From an uncultured Flavobacteriaceae bacterium (GTDB lineage: Bacteria; Bacteroidota; Bacteroidia; Flavobacteriales; Flavobacteriaceae): a stretch of DNA of 64,000 nt. The notes below the pieces were generated by a model. It was not told the origin of the DNA. It made no database searches and was given only the letters and a program-made list of their open reading frames with translations. Numbering within the stretch: position 1 is the stretch's first letter; every line of letters starts with the position of its first letter. The stretch spans positions 1 through 64,000 of the forward strand of contig CALFUL010000034.1 in the NCBI GenBank assembly GCA_937929935.1, given 5' to 3'. The translations under genes and the position numbers were made by a program. Below are positions 8,901 to 17,454 of the stretch, in pieces.

Positions 8901-10366
8901 ATAGGTGTAAGCGTCTGTAAATCTTCAAATGCCCTTGTTTGACTTAGCAACTGAGGAAAATTTATTTCTCCTGTTCCAGTTGCAGCCCCGGTCTTTGTTA
9001 GTAAATATAGAACACCGTTTGATCCAATAGAAAAAATATCTCCGTTAACATCTTGAAATATTTGCCATGATGCTCTTGGTATTCTAGGCAGAACCGTTGT
9101 AGTTGTTTGATTATTCGTTTGATTGTGATCTATAGCCCATACTATTCTAGTAGAAAGTGTACTAGCTAAAAGTTTACCATACAACTCTGGCCACTTATTA
9201 CCTCTATAAACGATTCCTGCATAAATAGCATTTGCATCTGCCCTAGAAGGGCTAAAAACAGGTTCTTTTAGCGTTCCGATATACGGATTGGGTTCTGGGT
9301 CACTAGGCGGTTGACGATCCCAAACAATATCTCCGGTCGCTCCTACGCGGTAGGGCCACCCGTAATTTCTTCCTTTTTGTATTAAATTTATTTCTTCTCC
9401 GTTCGAAGGACCTACCTCTCCGTTCCAAAGATCACCAGTAAGCGGATCTTTAGTTAATTTCCACGGATTACGGTGCCCAATAGAATAATATTCTTCCATG
9501 ATTGTACCGTTGGTAGCAGTCCATGGATTGTCGTTTGGAATATAATATCCAACACCAGAAATTTCATCAGGAAATGCTTGCGGAAGTCTCCTTCTTGGGG
9601 GATGACTTTTAGATGGGTCTCTGTCAACATCTATCCGCATAATGCCGCCTACTAGGTTATCATCGATTTTTTGTACATAATTCATGATATCTCTCGCAAT
9701 AGCAGTATTCCTGTAAGGTCCCGCTGGGCCACCTGCACCATCCCCTAAAGGAACATACAAAAAGCCGTCATCACCAAATTCAAGTTCTCCGATTGTGTGA
9801 AACGTATCATTTGGCCCGATCATTTCGATAAGCACCTGTTCTGTAGTAATATCTAATAACCCTGTATTGGTTCTAATATTAAAACGACTTAGTTTTCTTT
9901 TAAAGTCGTTTGAAAAATATGAGACATAAATATATTCACGGTTAGGAGAACCAGCTTTACCAAAATCTGGATGAAAAGCTAAACCCTTTAAACCATATCT
10001 ATTACCACTAAAATCATAGCCAGGCGCAATATCACCCATTAAAACAGGAGAAGGATTGTTCTGTCCGAAATCATAGCTATAAATTTTACCTTTAATTGTT
10101 CCAAAAGCGAGTTTAGTTGTACCAGGAATTGGTCTCACCGTAATTGACTCAGCTATTTCGGGTATAGTTTTAGAATTCTGCCATTCCCACTCTCCAGTAG
10201 GAGAATTGTTAGGTTCAAAAGTTCCATTTAAATATGCTCCGATACCAGGTATTTCAGTAAGTCCAGGTTCAAAAAGTAAGGGAGAGAAACTTATCAACGT
10301 TCCTACAATTGCGGTAAGAATGATGAGGTTTTTTGATTTTTTGGAAAAGTGGTAATTGTTTTTCAA
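5996..10366 (-). CDS. Giant secreted PQQ-type sugar dehydrogenase / diheme cytochrome fusion with TSP3 repeats, crystallin and T9SS domains
   Basis: The product has 1456 residues. The start is a TTG: an in-frame stop lies just upstream and the next ATG falls at residue ~110, beyond the signal segment (residues 10-32). Domain order: a glucose/sorbosone dehydrogenase six-bladed propeller (~50-460; GLAFHPDFG, GPSNGEEINLI, GRNYGWPY); a TIGR03806-type diheme cytochrome domain (~465-790) with CITCH (~620) and CAFCH (~699); a Pro-Asn-Asp linker; a LamG-like domain (~820-1015); seven thrombospondin type 3 calcium-binding repeats (~1035-1271); a beta/gamma-crystallin-like domain (~1285-1370); and a type A T9SS sorting domain. 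I infer an extracellular or cell-surface enzyme that oxidises a sugar or polymer end and passes electrons to its own haems. The substrate is unknown. The shared cytochrome module links it to the pair at 2851-5329. Confidence 0.85.
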   Translation of the reverse strand: MKNNYHFSKKSKNLIILTAIVGTLISFSPLLFEPGLTEIPGIGAYLNGTFEPNNSPTGEWEWQNSKTIPEIAESITVRPIPGTTKLAFGTIKGKIYSYDFGQNNPSPVLMGDIAPGYDFSGNRYGLKGLAFHPDFGKAGSPNREYIYVSYFSNDFKRKLSRFNIRTNTGLLDITTEQVLIEMIGPNDTFHTIGELEFGDDGFLYVPLGDGAGGPAGPYRNTAIARDIMNYVQKIDDNLVGGIMRIDVDRDPSKSHPPRRRLPQAFPDEISGVGYYIPNDNPWTATNGTIMEEYYSIGHRNPWKLTKDPLTGDLWNGEVGPSNGEEINLIQKGRNYGWPYRVGATGDIVWDRQPPSDPEPNPYIGTLKEPVFSPSRADANAIYAGIVYRGNKWPELYGKLLASTLSTRIVWAIDHNQTNNQTTTTVLPRIPRASWQIFQDVNGDIFSIGSNGVLYLLTKTGAATGTGEINFPQLLSQTRAFEDLQTLTPIDGLIPYDVNTPLWSDRAAKKRWIAIPHNGTFDTAQEKIQFESENSWEFPEGTVFIKHFDMPIDDSNPNITRPIETRFSIVTRNGSLRMATYAWLDNGTDAQLLLTGGDKDFVITGTSGQTRTQRWSYPTQNDCITCHNSNAGQALGVTTQQLNGDYAYTSTGITDNQLNTWSSLNIFDQQVSNLTALPQNVPLDHPTASDERKVRSYLDANCAFCHRPQGVAAAFDGRITTSFANQGLLNTNVVSSVSKNTFIVNPGDASTSELYARDAATDATKMPPLGRNLVDEEYVAVLKKWIDGLSPNPNPDPNPNPDPNPDPQPSCSSDAYDGFDYATGANLENVSGGEGFNANWDIVGSANNISIVSGSLSATGVTSNGNKLRYNLTNGRTANIKREFAERRVIRDTAWTSVLIKINNSQPGALFIRPNGRLDVSVGKLNGNIFGINNTNGSGIVPINGRTYRLVSRITNSNGLAKVDLWINPTSADFNVNQPMSSKTSDRNFVSLKNVVIKAENGRGDYEIDELYFGCNPPSDLLSGNTNNDPCSANGGDSDGDGVCDAVDNCPNTANANQADVDNDGIGDVCDTTNNLDTDNDGIPNANDNCPNTANTDQADVDNDGIGDVCDTTNNLDIDNDGIPNANDNCPNTANANQADADNDDIGDVCDTTNNLDTDNDGIPNANDNCPNTANANQADADNDGIGDVCDNTNNLDSDSDGILDANDNCPNTSNADQADADNDGIGDVCDNTNNLDSDSDGILDANDNCPNTSNADQADADNDGIGDVCDSTPNGTVTNPDLKATLFYHCRFRGKSIELAVGEYSDVRSLSFATRVLSSVQVPNGLEVVLYSGLNFTGDSFTLTADDDCLSDNNFDNKARSVIVRQRTTSTSLTVKLSPNPSTLFVNVELDNVSNQKFEYFINSVAGQTVQQGIITSMNGSVENLDVSAISEGVYVLVLKAEDGSITSEKLLISRN
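6553..7260 (-). repeat. TSP3 coding repeats, 120-bp period
   Basis: Repeats in the gene above encode DxDxDGIxDxxDNCPNTxN-type calcium-binding modules. The two copies at about 6555-6674 and 6675-6794 are practically identical at DNA level, and the others have diverged, indicating a recent internal duplication. Confidence 0.85.
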
Positions 10367-10730
10367 AATATATAGGGTTTATTTGAAATGAAAATTTGTG
10401 CAATTTTAAAAAAAAAGAATCGTAAATCTTCAAAAGAGTCCATCAAAACGTTGAAAAACATACTTCATCGATAAACAGTGACAGAATTAAATTTCTTTAT
10501 TTTAAAAAGAAATAAAATAGATAATTACTTGTTTTTCTGTCAAGAACTTATTTTGATAGAATGTAGCTTATTACAAAACAACTATGGTTAAAAGTGAAAT
10601 TAAAGAAAGCCAATATATCTTTTGTTTAAAAGAGTTGTAGTTAATGAAATTGGGATCTTTTGTCGCTAACGACCTATGAAAAGAAAGAGAAGTTTTTAAA
10701 ATGAATCAACGGTAAATCTATTCTTAACTG
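10367..10730. other. Intergenic region, nothing recognised
   Basis: This 364-nt AT-rich gap between two minus-strand genes must contain the promoter of the dehydrogenase/cytochrome fusion gene, but I found no clean -33/-7 pair, operator or RNA structure. Confidence 0.5.
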
Positions 10731-13175
10731 TTAGTTTTTTACACGGTAGGTAATTCTTCTATTGGTTATTACAGTTTTAGTCACACTTAAAAGGGTAATA
10801 GTAATATCATCTGGCTCGCCATCTGCATTAGTGTCGTTATTAACTGTGTTATTCGAATCATCAGATGTATCGTAGGTTACGAACCCATTGGGTAAAACCG
10901 CTTCTCCTACTGCTGAATTACTGACCTGTTCAGCACTAAAATCACTAGCCGTAATTGTGTGTTCTGCCGTAAATATTGCAGTTGCCGATGGTGCTAGCAA
11001 AGCAACACTAGCAGGGTAAATACTTCCTGGATCTGCGTTCGCATCTGATATCGAGATTGAGCTTAGTGTTGAAGATCCTTCATTTGTTACTCGTATTTCA
11101 TATAAGATTTGCTCTCCGATTGCATTGTAATTACCATCAGGCGGAGGTAGTGCTATTTTAGTAATGGTTATTTCATTATTAACCACATTGATTGTCTCAC
11201 TCAAATCATCAGCTGTAAAATTATTGTCTACTTGATCTTGAGTGTGGGTTACCGTATTCGTGAATGATGTCATTGAACTATTAAAAGGCAAATTATCTAC
11301 TGTTGCTTGTATAACAATAGTAAAGAGTTCCCCTGTGTTTATGGTGCCAATATTCCAATTTGGATTACTCCAAGCACCTTGATCAGGCGTTCCTGATACA
11401 ACGGACAATCCTGCAGGTACAATATCTGTCACCACCAAATTCGTAACTGGGTCTACTCCCAAACTTTGCACGGTAATCGTGTAATTGACGGTATCACCTT
11501 CAATCACACTATTCGTGTCTACCGTTTTTTCAATCGCAATATCAGGATCGCAATAGTAACCAAATAGAGAGTCTGGGCTATAATCACATCCACCTTTACT
11601 CGCTACTAAGCTATATTCACCTGCTTGGGTAGCTCCACCAAAGGTGGAAGAGGTTGCTCCAGGAATCGCTACACCATTAAAAAACCATTGATAGGTGTCA
11701 AAAGAATCACCCTCAGCTTCAAATATGCCTGTTGGCAAACAACCTGAACCGGTAATTCGTAAGTTTACATCTGGTGCCGTGTCAAAACCAGAAAAATATC
11801 CGGCAACACCGCGAACACCACTTACGGCAATAAAACCAACAGCAATAGGCCCAGTAGACTGAACGCTTACGTCTCCAGTAAGATTTGGTATGTAAAACGT
11901 TTTCCAATCGACAGATCCAGTTACCGCATTCGAAGGTGGCAAAGTAACAGCACCACCCCCATCCGTAACCGTAATATTAGCATCTAGCGTAGAGGTAGAT
12001 GCTACCACCGTAACACCCCCGCTCATAGGAGTACCAGCGATATCCGTAATATTGGTAATATTATCTAACACATCAGGCAAAAGACAGTTTACAGAAGCTA
12101 TAAAGTTTAATCCAATAGTAGCTAAATCTGGATCACCTGCAATCGATTGATAGGCATAAACCTTTTTTGAAGATGTTACGAACATATTAGCTCCTGCTGT
12201 CGCGCCATTATAGTTTGAACCGTTAATAGCAACATATTCTCCATTATTCAAATTAGCAAATGGCGTCGCCGAACCATTTACAAAAATATCTGTATCATCT
12301 TCAGTAGCAATTAATATCGGTCGCTCACCAAGATCAGAGCCATTACCTCGTATAAAAACGTATTCATCTGCAAGTCTATTCTCAGGTACGGGTTGATCAA
12401 TACCTGAATCTCTGGCATTACCTATTAAATCGACAGATACGTTCATTCCTCCATTACTAATTACAATATCGTTGTTTGAGGAAATTGTCGCCCCTAACCA
12501 TCCATCTTCATTTGCAGTTGTAGCTGATCGTACCGCTTCGAAAACAAAAGATTCATTTGCGTCTAATTCAATTTGATAGGTATCGTCAGTAAGTCCATCA
12601 ACATCATTTCCCGCTCTAAATTCACAGTTGGGGTCATAGCCGAAGACATCTACTATAGTATTATCTTGAGTTGCCATAATACCTAAGGTGGAAGACAAAC
12701 CGTTAATCTGAATGAGAGAACCATTATTAGGAATACCACCCCATTTAAAAAGGCGCCCCATTGCAGCCCTTCCCTTACTTGTTAAAGATGTAGATTGATT
12801 GTTAGAACTTCCTCTGTAGTTCACATAAAACTCTTCGCCACCAGGCGCCTCAAATCTAAGCCCCGCAGTATCAAGTACAATGCCCGTGTTGGCGTTAGAA
12901 ACAATACTAACTTCATTAAAGCCATTGGCTAAGGCATATTCAACCGGAGTACCATTTGATAGTGATAAGCTCGCTATAGCCACAGGGTTTGTGCCTTGAT
13001 AAACGTTTACGGTAAAAGTTGCAGTAACAGGGGTTGATAAATAGACCACCTGTTCCCGTACAGCACTAGTATTTGCCTGTTTTAAAGGTGGTAAATAGTG
13101 CAAATCGCTCAATTGTGAATACATACTAGATGACACAAATAAAACCAATAAAATAAAAACTTTTTTAAAGCTCAT
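10731..13175 (-). CDS. Secreted surface protein with IgGFc-binding-like and DUF11 domains
   Basis: The product has 814 residues with a signal peptide (FKKVFILLVLFVSSSMYSQ). About residues 100-420 resemble the IgGFc-binding-protein N-terminal domain seen in Bacteroidota surface proteins (GLSSTLGIMATQDNT, SNNDIVISNGG, VTSSKKVYAYQSI). An Ig-like segment follows (~475-540; YQWFFNGVAIPGATSSTF). Two DUF11-type beta-sandwich repeats come next (from ~548 DIAIEKTVDTNSVIEGDTVN and ~672 ITKIALPPPDGNYNAIGEQI). It ends in VITNRRITYRVKN without an obvious type A or B T9SS sorting domain, which is unusual for this architecture. An adhesin or matrix role is likely; the ligand is unknown. Confidence 0.7.
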   Translation of the reverse strand: MSFKKVFILLVLFVSSSMYSQLSDLHYLPPLKQANTSAVREQVVYLSTPVTATFTVNVYQGTNPVAIASLSLSNGTPVEYALANGFNEVSIVSNANTGIVLDTAGLRFEAPGGEEFYVNYRGSSNNQSTSLTSKGRAAMGRLFKWGGIPNNGSLIQINGLSSTLGIMATQDNTIVDVFGYDPNCEFRAGNDVDGLTDDTYQIELDANESFVFEAVRSATTANEDGWLGATISSNNDIVISNGGMNVSVDLIGNARDSGIDQPVPENRLADEYVFIRGNGSDLGERPILIATEDDTDIFVNGSATPFANLNNGEYVAINGSNYNGATAGANMFVTSSKKVYAYQSIAGDPDLATIGLNFIASVNCLLPDVLDNITNITDIAGTPMSGGVTVVASTSTLDANITVTDGGGAVTLPPSNAVTGSVDWKTFYIPNLTGDVSVQSTGPIAVGFIAVSGVRGVAGYFSGFDTAPDVNLRITGSGCLPTGIFEAEGDSFDTYQWFFNGVAIPGATSSTFGGATQAGEYSLVASKGGCDYSPDSLFGYYCDPDIAIEKTVDTNSVIEGDTVNYTITVQSLGVDPVTNLVVTDIVPAGLSVVSGTPDQGAWSNPNWNIGTINTGELFTIVIQATVDNLPFNSSMTSFTNTVTHTQDQVDNNFTADDLSETINVVNNEITITKIALPPPDGNYNAIGEQILYEIRVTNEGSSTLSSISISDANADPGSIYPASVALLAPSATAIFTAEHTITASDFSAEQVSNSAVGEAVLPNGFVTYDTSDDSNNTVNNDTNADGEPDDITITLLSVTKTVITNRRITYRVKN

Positions 13176-13921
13176 TGAATTTCTTTAAAATGTATCTGCA
13201 ATTTCAACAAAACATGCGTTTTAAAGAAAAATATTATGCCAAATGGGTCTCAAGTGTTGTGAAAAGCAACTTTAAAGATGTTTGCCAAAAATTGACCAAC
13301 ATTTATTTATTATTTATCAAAATTAGATTAAAAATCAAAGTACTTTCTAAATTGAACCGCCAACTTTTATAATGGATTTCACGTTGTTTTAACAAAAACA
13401 GTATGAGAATAAGGTAAACGGTTGGTACAAGATTACTCTTCAAGTAAAAAAAATGGGCAACTCATTTTGAAGTTGTTATAAACAAGCAGTATTTTAATAG
13501 TCTTCATATTCAAATGTTATAAGTAAGCCATTATTTTGTTTAGTTAACAGCACTAAATAATAGACTTTCTGAAAGACAATCAATATCATAATTTCAAGAA
13601 GTCGAGAAGAACTTAGAGTGCTAAACATTTATTTTTGAGCTAAGAAAATAACTAGTCGTATTTATGGTACACTTTTCTTCTTTGGATGAAGCATGACCCA
13701 AATCATTTATTTTTGACGAACCTAGAAATTTTTGAATTACCAGTTAGCATTACCAATTATATTCAGTTCATTATTAAGCTAATTCTTGTTTCAATAAAAC
13801 ATTTAGTTCTTGACTAACAACCCACCAGTTTTGTCCTTAAGGTCATTTCTGATATCATTCAGATAATTTATAATGTATAACCTAAAAAAATTCCTAAATT
13901 AGAAGCATAAAATTTCTTCAA
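13176..13921. other. Intergenic region, nothing recognised
   Basis: This 746-nt AT-rich region lies between divergent genes. It contains a weak 65-codon ORF with a TTG start (13175-13372) that I do not believe, because its Lys/Phe-rich product resembles translated AT-rich DNA. No RNA gene, repeat or strong promoter consensus was seen. Confidence 0.5.
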
Positions 13922-15646
13922 ATGCAAATTAAAGAATCCTCAGAAGTATATGATGTAATTATTGTAGGTTCAGGTGCAGGTGGTGGTATGGCAACGAAAC
14001 AACTCGCAGATGCTGGTTTTAATGTGGCTGTTGTTGAAGCTGGCCCCTATTTTGACCCGGCAGACCCTAAAACCATGACACAAATGAAATGGCCTTATGA
14101 ATCGCCAAGAAGAGGTGCGGGTACCGATCGCGCTTTTGGCGAATGGGACATGTCTTGGGGTGATTGGGAAGTTGAAGGAGAACCATATACACAAGAAGAA
14201 GGTACCAATTTTAAATGGTGGCGTTCACGAATGTTGGGTGGTAGAACCAATCACTGGGGACGGATTTCTTTACGATTTGGACCTAAAGATTTTAAAGGTA
14301 AAACACGTGATGGTTTAGGTGAAGATTGGCCAATTGGTTATGATGACGTTAAACCTTACTATGATAAAGTTGATAAATTAATTGGCGTTTTTGGCACTAA
14401 TGAAGGTTTAGAAAATGACCCTGATGGTTTTTTTCTTCCTCCACCAAAACCCAGATTGCATGAGCTCTTTTATATTAACGGAGCAAAAAAATCAGGCATA
14501 CCAGTCATTCCGAGTCGTATGTCAATGTTGACCAAAAAAATTAATAAAGATAGAGGCGTTTGTTTCTATTGCGGACAATGTTCTAGATCTTGCTCTGTAT
14601 ATGCTGATTTCTCATCGGGTAGTTGTTTAATATTTCCTGCACAAAAAAGTGGGGGCAAGGTGCGTATTTATGTCAATTCAATGGTGCGTGAAGTGACCAC
14701 CAATGAAGAAGGCAAAGCCACAGGAGTATCCTACATCAGTAAAGATGATAGAAAAGAATATAAGTTAAAAGCTAGGGTTGTGGTCTTAGCAGCATCGGCA
14801 TGTAGTTCAGCTCGAATTTTACTGAATTCTAAAAGTAAGCAACACCCCAATGGTTTAGGCAATAGTAGTGATCACGTGGGTAAATATTTGCATGATTCTA
14901 CCGGCGCTAGTGCTGCTGGGTTTATTCCTGGACTAATGAATCGTGATACTTCATACAATGAAGATGGGGTAGGTGGTATGCACGTATATTCGCCATGGTG
15001 GGGCGATAATTCAAAGTTAGATTTTCCGCGTGGCTATCACATTGAAGTATGGGGTGGCATGGGCCAACCTAATTATGGTTTTGGTTGGGATGCCAATGCA
15101 TTTAATGAGTTTTTTGGTACCAAAGTCGGGGGCTACGGTGATACGTTACGCGATGATGTTAAAAAGTATTACGGTGCTGTTGTTGGTTTTGGTGGTCGAG
15201 GTGAAGGTATCGCCTTGAAAGAAAATTATTGCGAGATAGATCCAACCACCGTTGATAAATTTGGTATTCCGGTGCTTAAATTTAACTACCAATGGTCTGA
15301 TTATGAAAAGAACCAGGCAAAGCACATGCAAGATACTTTTGAAGAGCTGATTCATAACATGGGCGGGCACCAAATTTGGGGCGGTAAACCAGGCAAAGAG
15401 AGTGATTATGGCTTGCATGCACCTGGTGAAATTATTCATGAGGTAGGCACCACAAGAATGGGTGATGACCCCAAAACATCTGTAACCAATAAATTCAATC
15501 AATTGCATGATGTTGACAATGTTTTTATAGTAGATGCAGGTCCGTTTGTATCACAGGCCGACAAAAATTGTACCTGGACAATTTTAGCTTTGTCTTGGAG
15601 AGCTTCAGATTACATTATTGAACAACTTAAAGCACAGAATATATAA
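13922..15646 (+). CDS. GMC-family FAD oxidoreductase with a four-Cys cluster motif
   Basis: The 574-residue protein has an FAD-binding Rossmann motif near the N-terminus (VIIVGSGAGGGMATKQLADAG) and the GMC signature region MLGGRTNHWGRISLR. The C-terminal GMC_oxred_C block includes HEVGTTRMGDDPKTSV and a late NCTWTILALSWRASDYI. Cys214, Cys217, Cys220 and Cys224 form a CX2CX2CX3C pattern, as for an iron-sulfur cluster that could relay electrons (inference). Three nucleotides separate it from a gluconate 2-dehydrogenase subunit 3-like gene, the usual partner of such enzymes, so the pair probably forms a membrane- or periplasm-linked sugar or alcohol dehydrogenase. The substrate is unknown. Confidence 0.85.
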   Translation: MQIKESSEVYDVIIVGSGAGGGMATKQLADAGFNVAVVEAGPYFDPADPKTMTQMKWPYESPRRGAGTDRAFGEWDMSWGDWEVEGEPYTQEEGTNFKWWRSRMLGGRTNHWGRISLRFGPKDFKGKTRDGLGEDWPIGYDDVKPYYDKVDKLIGVFGTNEGLENDPDGFFLPPPKPRLHELFYINGAKKSGIPVIPSRMSMLTKKINKDRGVCFYCGQCSRSCSVYADFSSGSCLIFPAQKSGGKVRIYVNSMVREVTTNEEGKATGVSYISKDDRKEYKLKARVVVLAASACSSARILLNSKSKQHPNGLGNSSDHVGKYLHDSTGASAAGFIPGLMNRDTSYNEDGVGGMHVYSPWWGDNSKLDFPRGYHIEVWGGMGQPNYGFGWDANAFNEFFGTKVGGYGDTLRDDVKKYYGAVVGFGGRGEGIALKENYCEIDPTTVDKFGIPVLKFNYQWSDYEKNQAKHMQDTFEELIHNMGGHQIWGGKPGKESDYGLHAPGEIIHEVGTTRMGDDPKTSVTNKFNQLHDVDNVFIVDAGPFVSQADKNCTWTILALSWRASDYIIEQLKAQNI

Positions 15647-15649
15647 GTT

Positions 15650-16363
15650 ATGGATAGAAGAAAGAGTTTACAGACCATGATTCTGGGTGGTGCAGCTGCC
15701 AGTACAGGCTTAGTTTTTAATTCGTGTAAAACAGAAACCATTGATGAGGCAGTTGCTGAATCAAGTGCAAAATATTTTGGTCGTACGCCAGAAGAATTAG
15801 AACGTATCGAAAAATTAAACGCTGAAGAGTTATTCAATGCACATGAAATAGAAACCATTGCTGCTTTGAGTGTTGTTATTCTTCCGCCCAAAGAGCCTCA
15901 TGGTGGTCCTTTAGAAGCCGGAGTTCCTGAATTGGTTGAATTTATGGGGAAAGATATTCCGACCATGGCACCCACTTTGTTAGGTGGCTTAATGTGGTTA
16001 GATCATAAAAGTAATACGGAATATGGGGTTGAATTCAAATCAGCAACCTTAGAACAAAAAAAGCAAATTTGTGATGAAATTTGCTGGCATGATACCAAAA
16101 TTTCTATGGATAAGCAGGCGTTAGAAATTCAATTTTTCTATATGATGCGAGGCTTAACATTGACGGGGTATTATACTTCAAAAGTTGGTATTGCAGATTT
16201 GGGTTATAAAGGAAATCAACCCAATGTTTGGGATGGTGTACCGCAAGAAGTTCTTGACAAACATGGCGTTGCTTATGACCCAGAATGGATTGCCAAATGC
16301 GTAGATCAAAGTAAACGAGGTATCATCGCTGAATGGGATGATAAGGGTAATCTATTAACCTAA
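15650..16363 (+). CDS. Gluconate 2-dehydrogenase subunit 3 family protein with twin-arginine signal
   Basis: The 237-residue protein starts with a twin-arginine signal (MDRRKSLQTMILGGAA) followed by a lipobox-like NSC, so it is probably Tat-exported and possibly lipidated. The body matches the subunit 3 family (HEIETIAALSVVILPPKEPHGGPLEAGVPEL). It likely escorts the preceding GMC subunit, which lacks its own signal, through the Tat system as a complex; this is known for related dehydrogenases. No cytochrome subunit follows. The start is 3 nt after the GMC stop, so the two are co-transcribed. Confidence 0.85.
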   Translation: MDRRKSLQTMILGGAAASTGLVFNSCKTETIDEAVAESSAKYFGRTPEELERIEKLNAEELFNAHEIETIAALSVVILPPKEPHGGPLEAGVPELVEFMGKDIPTMAPTLLGGLMWLDHKSNTEYGVEFKSATLEQKKQICDEICWHDTKISMDKQALEIQFFYMMRGLTLTGYYTSKVGIADLGYKGNQPNVWDGVPQEVLDKHGVAYDPEWIAKCVDQSKRGIIAEWDDKGNLLT

Positions 16364-16369
16364 GTACTT

Positions 16370-16389
16370 CCTAAAAGCAATTAGGTTTT
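16370..16389 (+). terminator. Probable terminator between convergent genes
   Basis: CCTAA-N6-TTAGG followed by TTTT sits just after the subunit 3 gene and overlaps the last codons of the convergent GH16 gene. The stem is short. Confidence 0.45.
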
Positions 16390-17314
16390 ACTGCTTGAAT
16401 ACTTTTACCCAGTCAACAATCATAAATGAAGAATCGGGTATGTCAGCAATGTTAATATTCATGCCGTTAAAAAAAGCACCGCCAACAGCAACGTTGAGTA
16501 CTATCTTTTCATTTTTGTTATACAAATCATCAATGTATTGAAACTCACTAGAAGTGAATGTTCTAACCACTACACCGTCTAAAGAAACGGTCACAGAATT
16601 TTGAGCCCATACCATATCAAAAACATGAAATTCTGCCGTAAGATTGGTGCCTGCATCATGAACATAGGTTGTTTCAGAAGGATTAGTTAAAATCATATTA
16701 GGGTCATTACCATAAAAGAAGTTTATTACATGTTCATTGGTAATGCCACCGCGAAATTCCATAATATCAATTTCGCCTTGCGTTGGCCACGGATCTCCAT
16801 AGCTCCAAAATGCTGGCCATAACCCTTCTCCTGCAGGTAATTTTATGCGAGCGGCAATACGCAGTGTGCCCTGTAATGAAGGATTGTAAAGATCTCTTGA
16901 TTCTATACGACCACTAGTAAAATTGAATGATTTTTGAGTAGCATCAAAAGGGTTTGTAGCCCCAGTTGTTGATTCTCGTTGCTGTTCTACAAACAAATAC
17001 CCTTCTTCTACATAAAGATTATCTGCTTGATATTTTTGTAGTTCTTCATTGAAGGCACCACCGGTCCAAATATTCCATTCTGATAAATCATCATCAAAAT
17101 TATCTTCCCAAAGCAATTCCCACCCTTCTAAATCAGATGTACTTAAATCGTAGCCTATATTGGTAATATCTGGCAGATTCATTTCTTCTTCAACTGGCGG
17201 ATTCTCAGTTTCAGCTTCAGTTTCCGGAATAACAGATTCATTGGTAGTAAGACCATCATCATCTCCACAGCATAAAAGTGTCAAGCAAATTGACACTAAC
17301 AATAAATTTTTCAT
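16388..17314 (-). CDS. GH16 family lipoprotein, laminarinase-like
   Basis: The 308-residue lipoprotein (signal MKNLLLVSICLTLLCC, lipobox LLCC) has a Glu/Pro-rich linker to about residue 50 and then a single GH16 jelly-roll domain. The catalytic motif EIDIME is at ~181-186 (nucleophile Glu181, acid/base Glu186), with SGRIES, WPAFWSYG and VDWVKVF blocks typical of beta-1,3-glucanase-like GH16 members. The extra Met between the acidic residues fits the laminarinase type rather than agarase or carrageenase. It probably acts at the cell surface on beta-glucan; the substrate is inferred. Confidence 0.85.
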   Translation of the reverse strand: MKNLLLVSICLTLLCCGDDDGLTTNESVIPETEAETENPPVEEEMNLPDITNIGYDLSTSDLEGWELLWEDNFDDDLSEWNIWTGGAFNEELQKYQADNLYVEEGYLFVEQQRESTTGATNPFDATQKSFNFTSGRIESRDLYNPSLQGTLRIAARIKLPAGEGLWPAFWSYGDPWPTQGEIDIMEFRGGITNEHVINFFYGNDPNMILTNPSETTYVHDAGTNLTAEFHVFDMVWAQNSVTVSLDGVVVRTFTSSEFQYIDDLYNKNEKIVLNVAVGGAFFNGMNINIADIPDSSFMIVDWVKVFKQ

Positions 17315-17454
17315 AACACTACATTTTAATCTTTAAAGATACTACTAAAATGGGTCAATTTTTATCATCTTATTTTATGCATTTTGTATCGAATTATAAT
17401 CTGAATATCTTCAAATTTTATTCAGAAAATAAAAAAGTTAAATTAGTAATACAC

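Noticed and set aside
13175-13372. 65-codon plus-strand ORF after the DUF11 gene
   Set aside because: It uses a TTG start, is rich in Lys, Phe and Asn as expected from AT-rich non-coding DNA, and has no recognisable domain or promoter.
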